A stretch of 64,000 bases of DNA from WHSV01 sp050693935 (GTDB lineage: Bacteria; Actinomycetota; CADDZG01; WHSQ01): contig JBOGWU010000130.1 of assembly GCA_050693935.1 (NCBI GenBank), forward strand, positions 20,404 to 84,403, read 5' to 3'. Under the pieces are notes generated by a model. The model was not told the DNA's origin. It ran no database searches and saw nothing but the letters and a program-made list of their open reading frames with translations. A program made the translations under genes and the position numbers. Positions within the stretch are counted from its first letter, which is position 1. Each line of letters begins with the position of its first letter. Of this stretch, positions 25,604-34,383 are shown in pieces.

Positions 25604-26011
25604 TCAGACGACCGCGCCGGCCTCGATCTCGATTAGGAACTCCTCCGAGGCGAGCTGGTCGATCACGAGAAGCGTCGAGGTCGGATAGCGCCCGTCCGGA
25701 TGGATCTCGGGCCAGAGCTCCGCGCGCACCTCACGGAAACGGGCCGCATTGTCACGACCGACGATGTAAACCGTGTACTTCACGACGTCGGCAAAGGTGG
25801 CGCCCGCCCCGCGCAACACTCCCTCGATGTTCCGCATCACCCGGCGCGTTTGCGCTTCGATGTTACCGAGGCCGACCGTTGCTCCCTGTTCGTCGATCGG
25901 CACCTGTCCCGCAAGAACCAGCTGGGTTCCCGAGACGATGCGAACCGCGTGCGAGTAGGGGGCCCGCGGAGCGGGAACATCCTCGGGAACGAGAAATTCG
26001 AGTTCCGCCAT
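25604..26011 (-). CDS. Rid-family (YjgF/UK114) protein, non-RidA subtype
   Basis: 135 aa Rid-fold protein. PYSHAVRIVSGTQLVLAGQVP, MRNIEGVLRGAGATFADVVK and FLIEIEAGAVV are the conserved strands and helix. RidA-type imine deaminases carry an Arg in a P-A-R-S/T motif; here that site reads YPTSTLLVIDQLA, with Thr instead of Arg, so this belongs to one of the Rid subfamilies whose chemistry is not settled. It is the last gene of a three-gene minus-strand operon with the M24 hydrolase (22 bases upstream) and the nitrilase, which fits removal or hydrolysis of a reactive enamine or imine from a nitrogen compound. Confidence 0.85.
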   Translation of the reverse strand: MAELEFLVPEDVPAPRAPYSHAVRIVSGTQLVLAGQVPIDEQGATVGLGNIEAQTRRVMRNIEGVLRGAGATFADVVKYTVYIVGRDNAARFREVRAELWPEIHPDGRYPTSTLLVIDQLASEEFLIEIEAGAVV

Positions 26012-26033
26012 GACTCCTCCAATCGTCGAGCGC

Positions 26034-27281
26034 TCAGTCGAGCAGCAGTCGTTCGTCGAACTTCGTGCGAGTGAGCGGGATCCCGCCCGACTCCCCCACC
26101 GCGATGGTGTCCTCCAGTCGCACGCCGCCCCCGCCGGTGACGCCGGTCACCCAGATCAATGGCTCGAGCGCCATCGTCATGTTGCGCCGAAGCTCGACGG
26201 TCTCCGCGCCGGGAAGCGCCTCCCCAACATAGGGCGGTTCGTTGGAACCCATCCCCACGCCGTGCCCGATGAAGAGCGAAAGGAAGTTCTCCTTGAAGCC
26301 CCGACGAGCGCCCTCCTCGACCACTGCGTGGGCGACGTCGTCGTTCGTGTTTCCGGACTTCATCGCCTTGGTCCCCGCACGCAGCGCGTGATACACAGCC
26401 GTGTAGATCTCCTGCTGGCGAACGCTCGGCTCTCCGCAAATGACGGTGCGTCCCAGGTCCGCGTAGTGGCCGTTGAAGCCGGCGCCGATGTCGATGAACA
26501 CGAGATCGCCGTTGCGAATGATCTTGTCGGTGGCGAATCGGTTGGGCGGGCTCATGTGCTCTCCCGATGCAACGAAGGGCGTCGCCACGTGGGGCACCTC
26601 GCCACCGAGCCGGTACAGCGCGTGCATTGCTTCCGCGACCACGTCGACCTCCCGCACGCCGGGACGGACCGCGTCTATCGCAGCTTCGGTAACGGCCTCC
26701 GCTATCGCTCCGGCCTCCTGCATCACCGCGATATCGGCTTCGGATTTCACCTGGCGGACCGACTGCATCACCGCGTCGCCGTCGTGCAACTCGACCGAGG
26801 GGAGCGAGTCTCCGAACGCCTGGAGCTGCGCGAAGGCGAGCTCGTCGACCCCGAGGCGCGCATCCGAGAGCCCGTGCGCCTCGAAGGCGGGAGCGATGGT
26901 GTGCTCGAACGCGCCGAAGATCAGGCCTCGCGCCTCCATGATCGGGATGGCGTGGATCTCGTCGATCCAGGTCATGGTCCTGCGCGCCCGGTCCACTTCG
27001 CCGCCCGAAGCAAATAAGACGATGTCGCCTCCGGCGGTCAGCAGGCACCCGTTGAGCAGCGCGCTCTTGTCCGAGATGATCTGCGCGCGCAGCCCGGATA
27101 GAAACCTGACGTTCTCGTACTTCCACAGGAGCAGTGCGTCCAGGTCAGCCTCTGTCATCGCCGCGCAGGCTTGTTCGATGCGCCGGGCGCGCACCGCGTG
27201 GTGATCGATGCGGGCCTCGTAGTCCACCGCGAACTGCCCGTGTGCGTAGGAGCCGAGGTCCTTGGGAGGCAGCGCGCTCAC
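26034..27281 (-). CDS. M24-family (creatinase/prolidase-fold) hydrolase
   Basis: 415 aa pita-bread-fold hydrolase. The five metal ligands are visible: two Asp in FIDIGAGFNGHYADLGRTV, His in LFIGHGVGMGSNEPP, Glu in TMALEPLIW and Glu in VRLEDTIAV. The N-terminal creatinase-type domain (residues 1-170) includes LLLWKYENVRFLSGLR. The frame runs upstream to 27575, but GTG 27281 overlaps the nitrilase stop (GTGA) and starts the aligned region. Members cleave X-Pro bonds, creatine, or ectoine; loss or gain of metals decides which, and here all are kept. A second M24 gene lies divergently at 29570. Confidence 0.85.
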   Translation of the reverse strand: MSALPPKDLGSYAHGQFAVDYEARIDHHAVRARRIEQACAAMTEADLDALLLWKYENVRFLSGLRAQIISDKSALLNGCLLTAGGDIVLFASGGEVDRARRTMTWIDEIHAIPIMEARGLIFGAFEHTIAPAFEAHGLSDARLGVDELAFAQLQAFGDSLPSVELHDGDAVMQSVRQVKSEADIAVMQEAGAIAEAVTEAAIDAVRPGVREVDVVAEAMHALYRLGGEVPHVATPFVASGEHMSPPNRFATDKIIRNGDLVFIDIGAGFNGHYADLGRTVICGEPSVRQQEIYTAVYHALRAGTKAMKSGNTNDDVAHAVVEEGARRGFKENFLSLFIGHGVGMGSNEPPYVGEALPGAETVELRRNMTMALEPLIWVTGVTGGGGVRLEDTIAVGESGGIPLTRTKFDERLLLD

Positions 27282-28690
27282 GGGCTCTGGTCCCCGGTGC
27301 CGCCATCGGTGCCGGCCAGCTCTCGGTAGTGCTCCGGCGTTCGTCCCCGGACTACGTCGGTGCCCGGCGCCATCTCCTTGTGCCAGGCCTGCGCCAGCGG
27401 AATCTCCACCAGGATGGAATCGAGCCCTGCGCGAGGGCCCGTTCCCAGGGGCGCTCCCGTCGCCGACCACGCCGACCATCGCCCCCGCGAGGTCATGGCG
27501 ACCAGGTTCGAGCGGTTCTCGTCGGCGCGCGTGCGGAGCAGCTCGGCCGGTGGAAGCGCCTCCATGCCGGCCCACACGACGAGCGCGGCCCCCCGCAACA
27601 TCAAGCAGCGCATCTCCTCGGGGACCGCGCCTCGGTCCCCGGTCAGGATCCCGATACGCACTTGCCCGAACTCAACGATGTCGCCCGAGGACAGCCTCTC
27701 GTTCCCGAATAGGACCTCTTCCCCTTCCACGGACAGAGCCTCGTCCCAAGCAGGGATCATCGGGCCGATCGCGAGATCGGCTCCCAACTCGGCCACCGCC
27801 GCTCGAGCCGGAAGCGGGGATCCGACCAACGCGAGCCGCAGCGGCTCGACCGGAGCAGGATGTTCGAGCGCCGCCGCGATCTCCAGGGTCTCGACCCCTT
27901 CGGTCAGCATCGGATAGCCGTCCCGAGCCCGCTGAACTGGGAGGGAAGGACATTCATCGAGGTTCAAGCTCGCAAAGATGATGGCGGGCTCGTCGGCGGG
28001 CGCCTCGACCAAACGTTCGCCGGAAGGCCCGTAGATCGCGCTCCTCCCCGCGTAGTGAGCGATGCCCGCCTCGAAGCCGCACTTGTTTGCAACTGCCAGG
28101 AAGGAAGCGTTCTCCCAGGCGCGCACTCCCAGCATGTACTCGACCTGCGCGTTGACTCCGGAGGGACCGAGAACCAGGGCGGTGCAGTCGACGAGGAGGT
28201 CGGCGCCCAAAACTGCAAGGCGCCGCGGCACCTCCATCATTCGTGCGTCGGCACACACGAACATACCGACCCTGCCCCACTCGAGCTCGACGACCTCACC
28301 CGGCCGGCCCGGATCGAACCAGCGCGCGTCGAAGTGCCACAAGAAGCTCTTGTCGGTGATGGCGAGGACTGCACCCGAGGCGTCGAACAGCAGCGCCGAG
28401 TTCAGCAGCGAATCGCCAACCGGCCGCGCGATTCCCACCGCCAGCCAGCATCCGGTGTCACTCGCCACGTCGCCGAAGGCCTTGCAGGCTCGATTGAAGA
28501 CCTCGGTGTCAAGCCACGGCTTCGCCTCGTGCAAGACGTAGCCGGGATAGGTGGCCTCCGGGAGGATCACCAGGTCTGCCTCTCGACCCGCGGCGGAGGC
28601 CGCGTCAATCGCCTCCGCGAGTGCTCGTTCGCTCTGTTCGACGTCACGAGCGGCGAGCTGCACGCAGGCGACACGGGCGGGCGTGCTCAC
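27278..28690 (-). CDS. Nitrilase/amidase-family hydrolase with a degenerate second domain
   Basis: 470 aa carbon-nitrogen hydrolase. The Glu-Lys-Cys triad is Glu45 (ILPEATYPGY), Lys114 (ITDKSFLWHF) and Cys146 (FVCADARMM). The N-terminal 270 residues make one complete domain. The remaining 200 residues look like a second nitrilase fold (LRLALVGSPLPARAAVAEL, QVRIGILTGDRGAVPEEM, RGAALVVWAG, NLVAMTSRGRWS), but its Cys position is Gly/Asp, so it cannot be catalytic. GTG 28690 is the start. First gene of the nitrilase-M24-Rid operon, divergent from the GntR gene with the shared operator between. It likely hydrolyses an amide, nitrile or N-carbamoyl group. Confidence 0.83.
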   Translation of the reverse strand: MSTPARVACVQLAARDVEQSERALAEAIDAASAAGREADLVILPEATYPGYVLHEAKPWLDTEVFNRACKAFGDVASDTGCWLAVGIARPVGDSLLNSALLFDASGAVLAITDKSFLWHFDARWFDPGRPGEVVELEWGRVGMFVCADARMMEVPRRLAVLGADLLVDCTALVLGPSGVNAQVEYMLGVRAWENASFLAVANKCGFEAGIAHYAGRSAIYGPSGERLVEAPADEPAIIFASLNLDECPSLPVQRARDGYPMLTEGVETLEIAAALEHPAPVEPLRLALVGSPLPARAAVAELGADLAIGPMIPAWDEALSVEGEEVLFGNERLSSGDIVEFGQVRIGILTGDRGAVPEEMRCLMLRGAALVVWAGMEALPPAELLRTRADENRSNLVAMTSRGRWSAWSATGAPLGTGPRAGLDSILVEIPLAQAWHKEMAPGTDVVRGRTPEHYRELAGTDGGTGDQSP

Positions 28691-28735
28691 CGCAAACCCT
28701 CTCGCTCCCGGAACCGCGGCGCGACCGCATATAGC

Positions 28736-28751
28736 ATATGATGCATAGTAT
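28736..28751. promoter_or_regulatory. Palindromic operator ATATGATGCATAGTAT in divergent promoter
   Basis: The 16-mer ATATGATGCATAGTAT is centred on ATGCAT with near-symmetric AT flanks. It lies between the divergent nitrilase (28690) and GntR (28819) genes and overlaps -10-like sequences on both strands. The same 17 bases including the leading C recur at 60319-60335. Inferred binding site of a GntR/FCD regulator, probably autoregulatory. Confidence 0.7.
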
Positions 28752-28818
28752 CTATGAGTCGGCCGCGCTGTCCAGAGATGCCCGAGGCGCTTTTGCGGGC
28801 GACCAGGAAAGGGGAAGG

Positions 28819-29508
28819 GTGGCGACCGGAAGGGGCAACATCACCGCAAGGGGCAACCTCGATCGGCTCACCACGAGCGAAGCAGTGGCCCGGCAACTGC
28901 GAGCCGAAATCCAGCGCAGCGTGATCACCTCTGGCACTCGGTTGCGGCAGGGAGAGGTCGCCACTCGTTTCGGAGTCAGCACCACTCCGGTGCGCGAAGC
29001 CTTTGCGCTCCTTCAGGCCGACGGACTCGTGCGAATCGACGCTCATCGCGGCGCCGTCGTGTCATCTCCATCCGCCGACGACGTGCGGGAGTCGTACCAG
29101 ATTCGCGAGGCTCTGGAGATGCTCGCGATCTCGTCCGCCATCCCCAACTTCACAATCGAGAGCTTGGCCGAGTTGCAGGGACTCATCGACGAGATGCGTC
29201 TAACCAAGGACACGGAACTGTGGATCGAGCTGAACAACCAGTTCCACCTCCGCACCTACGAACCCGCCGGAAAGCCTCAGTTGCTGACGATGATCGAGAG
29301 TCTGCGTGAATCGTCCGCGGTTTACATTCACCTGTACGTCTCGCTCGAGTACCCCGGTCCCGCCGTCGACGACGAGCACCAGGCGATTCTCGATGCCTGT
29401 AAGGAGGGGGATACGAAAGCAGCGAAAGCGGCCGTGCGCCGCCACCTTCGCCACACGTCCGATTCGGTAATTACCTTTATCGAGAAGTCCGCAGCATCCA
29501 AAGGGTGA
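28819..29508 (+). CDS. GntR-family regulator with FCD domain
   Basis: 229 aa transcriptional regulator. The winged helix has QLRAEIQRSVITSGTRLRQ, VATRFGVSTTPVREAFALL (recognition helix) and GLVRIDAHRGAVV; the C-terminal FCD domain has the metal/ligand-site pattern NNQFHLRTY, HQAILDAC and VRRHLRH. An ORF starts at 28738, but that ATG lies within the operator; GTG 28819 follows AAAGGGGAAGG and lets the N-terminus match the paralogue at 34484, so I choose it. FCD regulators usually repress catabolic genes until a carboxylate-type effector binds. The palindrome at 28736-28751 is 68 bases upstream. Confidence 0.88.
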   Translation: MATGRGNITARGNLDRLTTSEAVARQLRAEIQRSVITSGTRLRQGEVATRFGVSTTPVREAFALLQADGLVRIDAHRGAVVSSPSADDVRESYQIREALEMLAISSAIPNFTIESLAELQGLIDEMRLTKDTELWIELNNQFHLRTYEPAGKPQLLTMIESLRESSAVYIHLYVSLEYPGPAVDDEHQAILDACKEGDTKAAKAAVRRHLRHTSDSVITFIEKSAASKG

Positions 29509-29569
29509 CGACATGGCCTCCGGCCAAGGGAGGAACAGGGATTCATGATGATGAAGAGGAGGAAGCCGT

Positions 29570-30823
29570 ATGGAGCATGAGTTTCTAGAGACACGTCACG
29601 AGTACTCGCCGCGGCGAGTGTTCTCGACCACGAGCACCGACTGGCAGGCGCGCGTCGACTTCGACCGGCTGCGCAAGGACCGGGTGGCGCGAGCACGCGA
29701 GCAGATGGCGATCCACGATATCGACGCCCTGATCCTGTTCGTGGGTGAGAACGTCCGCTACGTCACCAGCGTGTTCCAGGGGAACTGGAAGAACAACATC
29801 TTCATCCGCTATGCGGTGCTCCCGCGCGAGGGCGACCCGGTGCTGTTCGAGACGGTCGGAAGTGACAAGGTATGCGCCGAGATCGACGCCCCCTGGCTCA
29901 AGGAGGTGCGTCCCGCCATCACCTGGAAGTGGGGCGAGGGAGCCGAGGAGATCATGGCGGAGAAGATGGCCGACTCGATAGTGGACGCGCTCAAGGAGAG
30001 CGGGACCCTCGACGGGCGCGTGGGCATCGACATCATGGACTTTCGTGCCTACGAGGCGCTCAAGGCCAAGGGCGTCAAGCTGGTCAACGCATGGCCCGCG
30101 ATGTCTGGCGCTCGCACCATCAAGACGACCGACGAGATCGAGTGCCTCAAGATCTCTGCGGCTCACGGCGATGCCGCCATGTGGAGGGCCATGAAGGAAT
30201 GGTCGAAGCCGGGGGTTAGAGAGGCCGAGATCACCGCCAAGGTAAACGAGTACCTCTACGCGTCGGGCTTCGATGTCGTCTACGAGATCATCTGCGCATC
30301 GGGAGGCAATACCTCGCCCTATCGCAGGTGGCACACCGACAAGATCTTCCGCCAGGGCGACCACGTCATTGTCGACATCAACGCGGTCGGACCGGGAGGC
30401 TACTTCATCGACTTCGTGCGCACGTGGAAGGTCGATGCAAAGCCCACGCAGAAGGAGAAGGACCTTTACAAGGAGTGCTACGACTCCATGTACGCGGCGA
30501 TCGCGGAAATGAAGCCGGGCAATACCACCGCCGACGTCGCGGCTAAGTTTCCCGTCTACGACGACGACAAGTACGGCAGCGTGTCCCTCCAGCAGTTTGC
30601 TCACTCGATCGGTCTAAGCCTTTACGAGGGGATGTGGGTATCGCGCGCGTACTCGCTCGACTATCCCGCCGAGATCAAACCCAACATGTACTTCGCCATC
30701 GAGACCTTCGCGGGACATCCGAAGCTCGAGCAGACGGTGCGCTTGGAGGAGAACATAGTCATCACCGAGGAAGGCAACGCCATAACCACGCTGGTGGAGC
30801 ACCCCGATTACTGGTGGGACTAG
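29570..30823 (+). CDS. M24-family (creatinase/prolidase-fold) hydrolase
   Basis: 417 aa, paralogous in fold to 26034. Metal-site residues: two Asp in VIVDINAVGPGGYFIDFVR, His in QFAHSIGLSLYEG, Glu in YFAIETFAG and Glu in RLEENIVITEEG. The N-terminal domain has HDIDALILFVGENVRYVTSV. In the SLYEG segment the P-x-G context of aminopeptidase P is missing, so the substrate is likely not a plain X-Pro peptide; creatinase- or ectoine-hydrolase-like amide or amidine cleavage is an alternative. ATG 29570 follows GAGGAGG. First metabolic gene after the regulator; 63 bases, containing a repeat, separate it from 30887. Confidence 0.85.
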   Translation: MEHEFLETRHEYSPRRVFSTTSTDWQARVDFDRLRKDRVARAREQMAIHDIDALILFVGENVRYVTSVFQGNWKNNIFIRYAVLPREGDPVLFETVGSDKVCAEIDAPWLKEVRPAITWKWGEGAEEIMAEKMADSIVDALKESGTLDGRVGIDIMDFRAYEALKAKGVKLVNAWPAMSGARTIKTTDEIECLKISAAHGDAAMWRAMKEWSKPGVREAEITAKVNEYLYASGFDVVYEIICASGGNTSPYRRWHTDKIFRQGDHVIVDINAVGPGGYFIDFVRTWKVDAKPTQKEKDLYKECYDSMYAAIAEMKPGNTTADVAAKFPVYDDDKYGSVSLQQFAHSIGLSLYEGMWVSRAYSLDYPAEIKPNMYFAIETFAGHPKLEQTVRLEENIVITEEGNAITTLVEHPDYWWD

Positions 30824-30825
30824 CG

Positions 30826-30854
30826 CTAGCGATCGTCTCGACGATCGCGCCAGA
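30826..30854. repeat. 29-base palindromic repeat, copy 1
   Basis: Intergenic copy of a 29-base sequence with a perfect hairpin: GCGATCGTC, a two-base spacer TC, then GACGATCGC. An identical 29-base copy lies at 50795-50823. It starts two bases after the TAG of the 29570 gene, where it could act as a terminator-like or processing hairpin. REP-like element; family unknown. Confidence 0.75.
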
Positions 30855-30886
30855 AGAAACAGGGCTAAAGGAGAGGAGAACATCAA

Positions 30887-32125
30887 ATGGCTAACAAGAC
30901 CCCGTGGGAGGTGGAGGGGCGCTGGTTCACGAGCCCCTGGAACTTCCTAGACGAGTCGCGCGAAGGTCTAGCGTTTCCCGAGAAGGTCATCTTTCACGAC
31001 ATCACCCTCCGAGACGGCGAGCAGCAGGCCGGCATCGCGCTGACGCGCGACGACAAGGTCGCAATTGCGCACCGGCTCGCCGCCGCCGGCGTCGACCGCA
31101 TCGAGGCAGGCATGCCTATCGTGTCCCCGCAAGACGAGGCGGCGATCAAGGACATCGTCCAGGCAGACCTGGGGCCCACGATCTACGCCTTTGCGCGCTG
31201 CATGGTCCCCGACATTCGTAGTGCCCAGGAGTGCGGTGTATCCGGCGTCGTCTTGGAGATCCCCTCATCCGCTCACATCATCGACCGCGCCTACGGCTGG
31301 GAAATCGACCGCGCCATCAAACTGTCGATCGAGGCAACGCTCGCGGCCAAGGAGGCGGGTCTCGATACCGTCTTCTTCACCATCGATTCCTCGCGCGCCG
31401 ACTTCGACTGGTACCTCGATCTCGTGGAGCGGGTCGGGTCGGAGGGCCACATGGATGCGCTTTCACTGGTCGATACCTTCGGCGGCGTCACTCCTCAAAC
31501 GATTCCGGCATGGGTCGAAAAGGTGCGCGAGCGACTGCCCGGTGTCCGGCTCGAGGCGCACTTCCACGATGACTTCGGACTCGCGGTCGCCAACTCGATC
31601 GCCGCGCTCGCGGCCGGCGTCGAAGTCGTGCACACCACGGTCAGCGGCATCGGCGAGCGCGCCGGCAACACGCCGATGGAGGAGCTGGCGCTCGCACTTC
31701 GAATGCTTTACGACGCGGACCACAATCTCGTAACCGAGGAGTTCTATGGGTTGTCGCGTCTCGTCCGCGAGCGCACCGGCCACACTATTCCGAGCAACCG
31801 CCCGGTTGTCGGCGAGCGCCTCTTCGAGGTGGAATCGGGGATCATCGCCGGTTGGTACGAGCACTGCATCGACAGCAAGCCCGAGGAGCTGTTCCCTTAC
31901 CACTGGGACGTTGTCGGTCAGCCTCCTGCGCGCATCGTCTACGGGAAGGGCAGCGGTCTCCCCTCGATGACGCTTGCGATGAAGGCACTCGGACTGTCGG
32001 CCGATGACGAGCAGTTGCGCGACCTGCTGATGGCCGTCAAGGAGCGCGCCCTGTCGACCAAGGCACTGCTGCCCTTCGAGGAGGTCGCCGCACTGGCGAC
32101 CGAGCACCTAAAGGAGAGTGGTTGA
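30887..32125 (+). CDS. DRE-TIM metallolyase (homocitrate/isopropylmalate synthase-like)
   Basis: 412 aa TIM-barrel enzyme. The family signature is IFHDITLRDGEQQAGIAL, with the metal-binding Asp and Arg; HFHDDFGLAVANSIAAL gives the two metal His. GERAGNTPMEELAL is the conserved G-E-R-x-G-N block. This family condenses acyl-CoA with 2-oxoacids or cleaves hydroxy-acyl-CoA. The C-terminal 120 residues are not the LeuA regulatory domain, so it is a short synthase or lyase. ATG 30887 follows AAGGAGAGGAG. Its stop overlaps the ADH region by seven bases or less. Exact reaction unknown; placed here it may handle a 2-oxoacid or aldehyde released from the substrate. Confidence 0.83.
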   Translation: MANKTPWEVEGRWFTSPWNFLDESREGLAFPEKVIFHDITLRDGEQQAGIALTRDDKVAIAHRLAAAGVDRIEAGMPIVSPQDEAAIKDIVQADLGPTIYAFARCMVPDIRSAQECGVSGVVLEIPSSAHIIDRAYGWEIDRAIKLSIEATLAAKEAGLDTVFFTIDSSRADFDWYLDLVERVGSEGHMDALSLVDTFGGVTPQTIPAWVEKVRERLPGVRLEAHFHDDFGLAVANSIAALAAGVEVVHTTVSGIGERAGNTPMEELALALRMLYDADHNLVTEEFYGLSRLVRERTGHTIPSNRPVVGERLFEVESGIIAGWYEHCIDSKPEELFPYHWDVVGQPPARIVYGKGSGLPSMTLAMKALGLSADDEQLRDLLMAVKERALSTKALLPFEEVAALATEHLKESG

Positions 32126-32132
32126 CACACTC

Positions 32133-33179
32133 ATGATGTCGGTCGTCCTGGATGCGCCCAACGAGCTGCGCATCGAGCAAAGACCCGAGCCACAAGCGGG
32201 TCCGGACGAGGCGCTCGTTGCCATCCACTCGACCGGCATCTGCGGAACCGACCTGAGCATCTTCGCCGGCAAGATCCCGGTGACCTATCCCCTGGTGCTG
32301 GGGCACGAGATGGTCGGCACCATCCTCGAGATGAACGGCGGGGTCCCGGCGGAGCGGCACCTGAAACCAGGCGACAGGGTGCTGGTCGATCCCGTCGTGT
32401 TTTGCGGGACCTGCTACCAGTGCTCGAAGGGCCAGGTCAACCTTTGCCCCCATGGGGCGTTGATGGGCAGGGACCGCGACGGTGGCTTCAGCAACACCGT
32501 CGCGGTCCCTGCTGCCAATCTGTATCCGGTTCCCGAAGACATCTCGGACGCCACCGGTCCGCTGCTGCAGGTCCTCACGACCTGCACGCACGCGCAACGC
32601 CAGACCACGCTGCAGCCCGGCGAATCCGCTCTCGTGATGGGGCTCGGTGTCGCCGGCCTCCTGCACCTCCAGCTCGCCAAGGCACGCGGCGCTTCACCTC
32701 TGATAGGCGTCACCAGGACGGCATCGAAGCGGGCTCTGGCAGAACGGCTCGGCGCGGACGTCACCATCGACCCGTCCGATCCAAAGGCGCTCGAGACGGT
32801 CCTCGAATGCACCTCGGGGCGCGGTGTCGACGTCGCCATCGAGGCGGTGGGCCGGGGCTCGACCCTCGCCCAAGCGATCGAGTTCACGAGGATCGGAGGC
32901 CGGTTGACGCTGTTCGGCACCATCACCGAGGCGGCGCCCTCGCTCCCCTACTACCAGCTCTATTACAAGGAGCTGTCGATCTCGAATCCCAGGGCCGCCA
33001 AGCCCGAGGACTTTCCCGCGGCCATAGCCATCGTGGAGAACGGGACGGTCGAGCTCGAGCCCCTACTGACCCGCGTCCTCCCCCTTAGCAGGGCGAAAGA
33101 GGCGATCGACGCCATCCGCGCGGGAGGTTCACTCAAGGTGGTCCTCGATCATCGGAGAGATGACGCCGCAGGCACCTGA
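32133..33179 (+). CDS. Zinc-dependent alcohol dehydrogenase (MDR family)
   Basis: 348 aa medium-chain dehydrogenase. Catalytic zinc is bound by Cys37 (STGICGTDLSIF) and the His/Glu of VLGHEMVG; the structural zinc site is CGTCYQCSKGQVNLC. The Rossmann nucleotide site is LVMGLGVAGLLHLQLAKA. The frame opens at GTG 32118, but only from ATG 32133 does the N-terminus resemble the family (MMSVVLDAPNELRIE). Expected to oxidise an alcohol or amino-alcohol of the polyol/threonine dehydrogenase type with NAD. It belongs to the 29570-33179 operon. Confidence 0.87.
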   Translation: MMSVVLDAPNELRIEQRPEPQAGPDEALVAIHSTGICGTDLSIFAGKIPVTYPLVLGHEMVGTILEMNGGVPAERHLKPGDRVLVDPVVFCGTCYQCSKGQVNLCPHGALMGRDRDGGFSNTVAVPAANLYPVPEDISDATGPLLQVLTTCTHAQRQTTLQPGESALVMGLGVAGLLHLQLAKARGASPLIGVTRTASKRALAERLGADVTIDPSDPKALETVLECTSGRGVDVAIEAVGRGSTLAQAIEFTRIGGRLTLFGTITEAAPSLPYYQLYYKELSISNPRAAKPEDFPAAIAIVENGTVELEPLLTRVLPLSRAKEAIDAIRAGGSLKVVLDHRRDDAAGT

Positions 33180-33205
33180 CCATTGCGGGGCCCGGCGGGG
33201 AGGGT

Positions 33206-33221
33206 ATACTATGCACAATAT
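33206..33221. promoter_or_regulatory. ATACTATGCACAATAT operator over a -10 box
   Basis: ATACTATGCACAATAT matches the ATGCAT-type palindrome at 12 of 16 positions. It overlaps TATACT (33205-33210), a -10 hexamer with TTGCGG (33183-33188) 16 bases upstream as a poor -35. It lies 96 bases ahead of the amidohydrolase at 33318. Predicted GntR-controlled promoter. Confidence 0.6.
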
Positions 33222-33317
33222 GAGGGATTGGATCGGCTCCTTCGAGTCGGCTTGTGTCGGCTCGAGCCGGTCAGTCGGCGCAAGCGGGGTGGGGCCCGCC
33301 GAGCGACGAGGAGAGGG

Positions 33318-34343
33318 ATGGCCACGACGGGGATGATCATCGACGCCCACACCCACTTCATTCCGCCCGAATTCCTGAACGCGGCGGATCACCCGGCCTG
33401 GGGGGCGGCGGTCGAAAGGCGCGACGACGGGCAGCGCTGGGTCGTGCACGACGAGGGCTTCGCCTACCCCCTCGACGATGGGTTCCTGGGCGGTCGGGTC
33501 AAGCTTGACGACATGGACGCGCGGGGAATCGATTTCTCGATCATGTCTCTGGCCCCGACGCTCTTCTACTACTGGATCGCCACCGCCGACGCCCTCGCCT
33601 TCGCTCGCATGGCCAATGACTCACTGGCCGCGACGGTTGAGGGCTCGGGCGGACGGCTCGCCGGGACGGCGTCGCTTCCCATGCAAGATCCCGAGGCGGC
33701 CGCCGAGGAATACCGGCGCTGCGTCCAGGAGCTCGGGTTCGTGGGAGCCCACGTAGGCACCACCATCGAGGGCGAGTACGTGGACCGCGACACCTATCTG
33801 CCTCTATGGGAGGCGGTGAACGAGCTCGGGGCACCGGTGATCCTTCACCCGTACTACATCGGGCCCAAGTTGGGATACGAGGACTACTACCTGACCAACA
33901 TCTTCGTGAACCCGCTGGACACTGCTCTCGCCGCGGGGCGACTCATCTTCTCGGGCCTGTTCGACCGGTACGAGAACCTGAAGTTCGTCCTGGTACACGC
34001 GGGGGGTTTCCTCCCCTACCAGATCGGACGCTTCGATCACGGGTGGAGGGTCCGCCAGGAATCCAGGATCAGCCTCGACCGCCCTCCGAGCGAGTATCTG
34101 GACCGGTTCTACTTCGACACCATCACGCACCACGACCGGGCGCTGAAATGGTTGATCGATCTCGTGGGCAACCAGCGCGTGGTGTTGGGTACGGACCTGC
34201 CATTCGATATGGCCGACGAGGACCCGGTCGGCCGCCTGGACCGGGTGGCGGACTCGACTGAAACGCGCCGGCTCGTCGGTGGCTCCACCGCCTCGGAACT
34301 CTTCAGCCTGAAGGAGTCGGCACTGCTCGGCGGGCGCGATTGA
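33318..34343 (+). CDS. ACMSD-like amidohydrolase (decarboxylase or hydrolase)
   Basis: 341 aa TIM-barrel metal enzyme of the amidohydrolase-2 (aminocarboxymuconate-semialdehyde decarboxylase-like) family. Metal residues: Asp9, His11 and His13 in IIDAHTHFIP, His177 in VILHPYYIG, His227 in VLVHAGGFLPY, and the Asp of VLGTDLPFDM. The frame opens at 33183, but the ATG at 33318 has GAGGAG six bases ahead and begins the conserved domain. Members are mostly non-oxidative decarboxylases of aromatic or muconate acids, some are hydrolases. A close paralogue lies at 52587-53591. First gene after its own ATGCAT-type promoter. Confidence 0.87.
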   Translation: MATTGMIIDAHTHFIPPEFLNAADHPAWGAAVERRDDGQRWVVHDEGFAYPLDDGFLGGRVKLDDMDARGIDFSIMSLAPTLFYYWIATADALAFARMANDSLAATVEGSGGRLAGTASLPMQDPEAAAEEYRRCVQELGFVGAHVGTTIEGEYVDRDTYLPLWEAVNELGAPVILHPYYIGPKLGYEDYYLTNIFVNPLDTALAAGRLIFSGLFDRYENLKFVLVHAGGFLPYQIGRFDHGWRVRQESRISLDRPPSEYLDRFYFDTITHHDRALKWLIDLVGNQRVVLGTDLPFDMADEDPVGRLDRVADSTETRRLVGGSTASELFSLKESALLGGRD

Positions 34344-34383
34344 CCCGGGCGCGCCCTAAATCAGAAGGAGCCGGAGGCCGGCA

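Noticed and set aside
25837..27126. 429-codon minus-strand frame across the Rid and M24 genes
   Set aside because: Arg-rich shadow in another frame; the M24 metal motifs lie in the competing frame.
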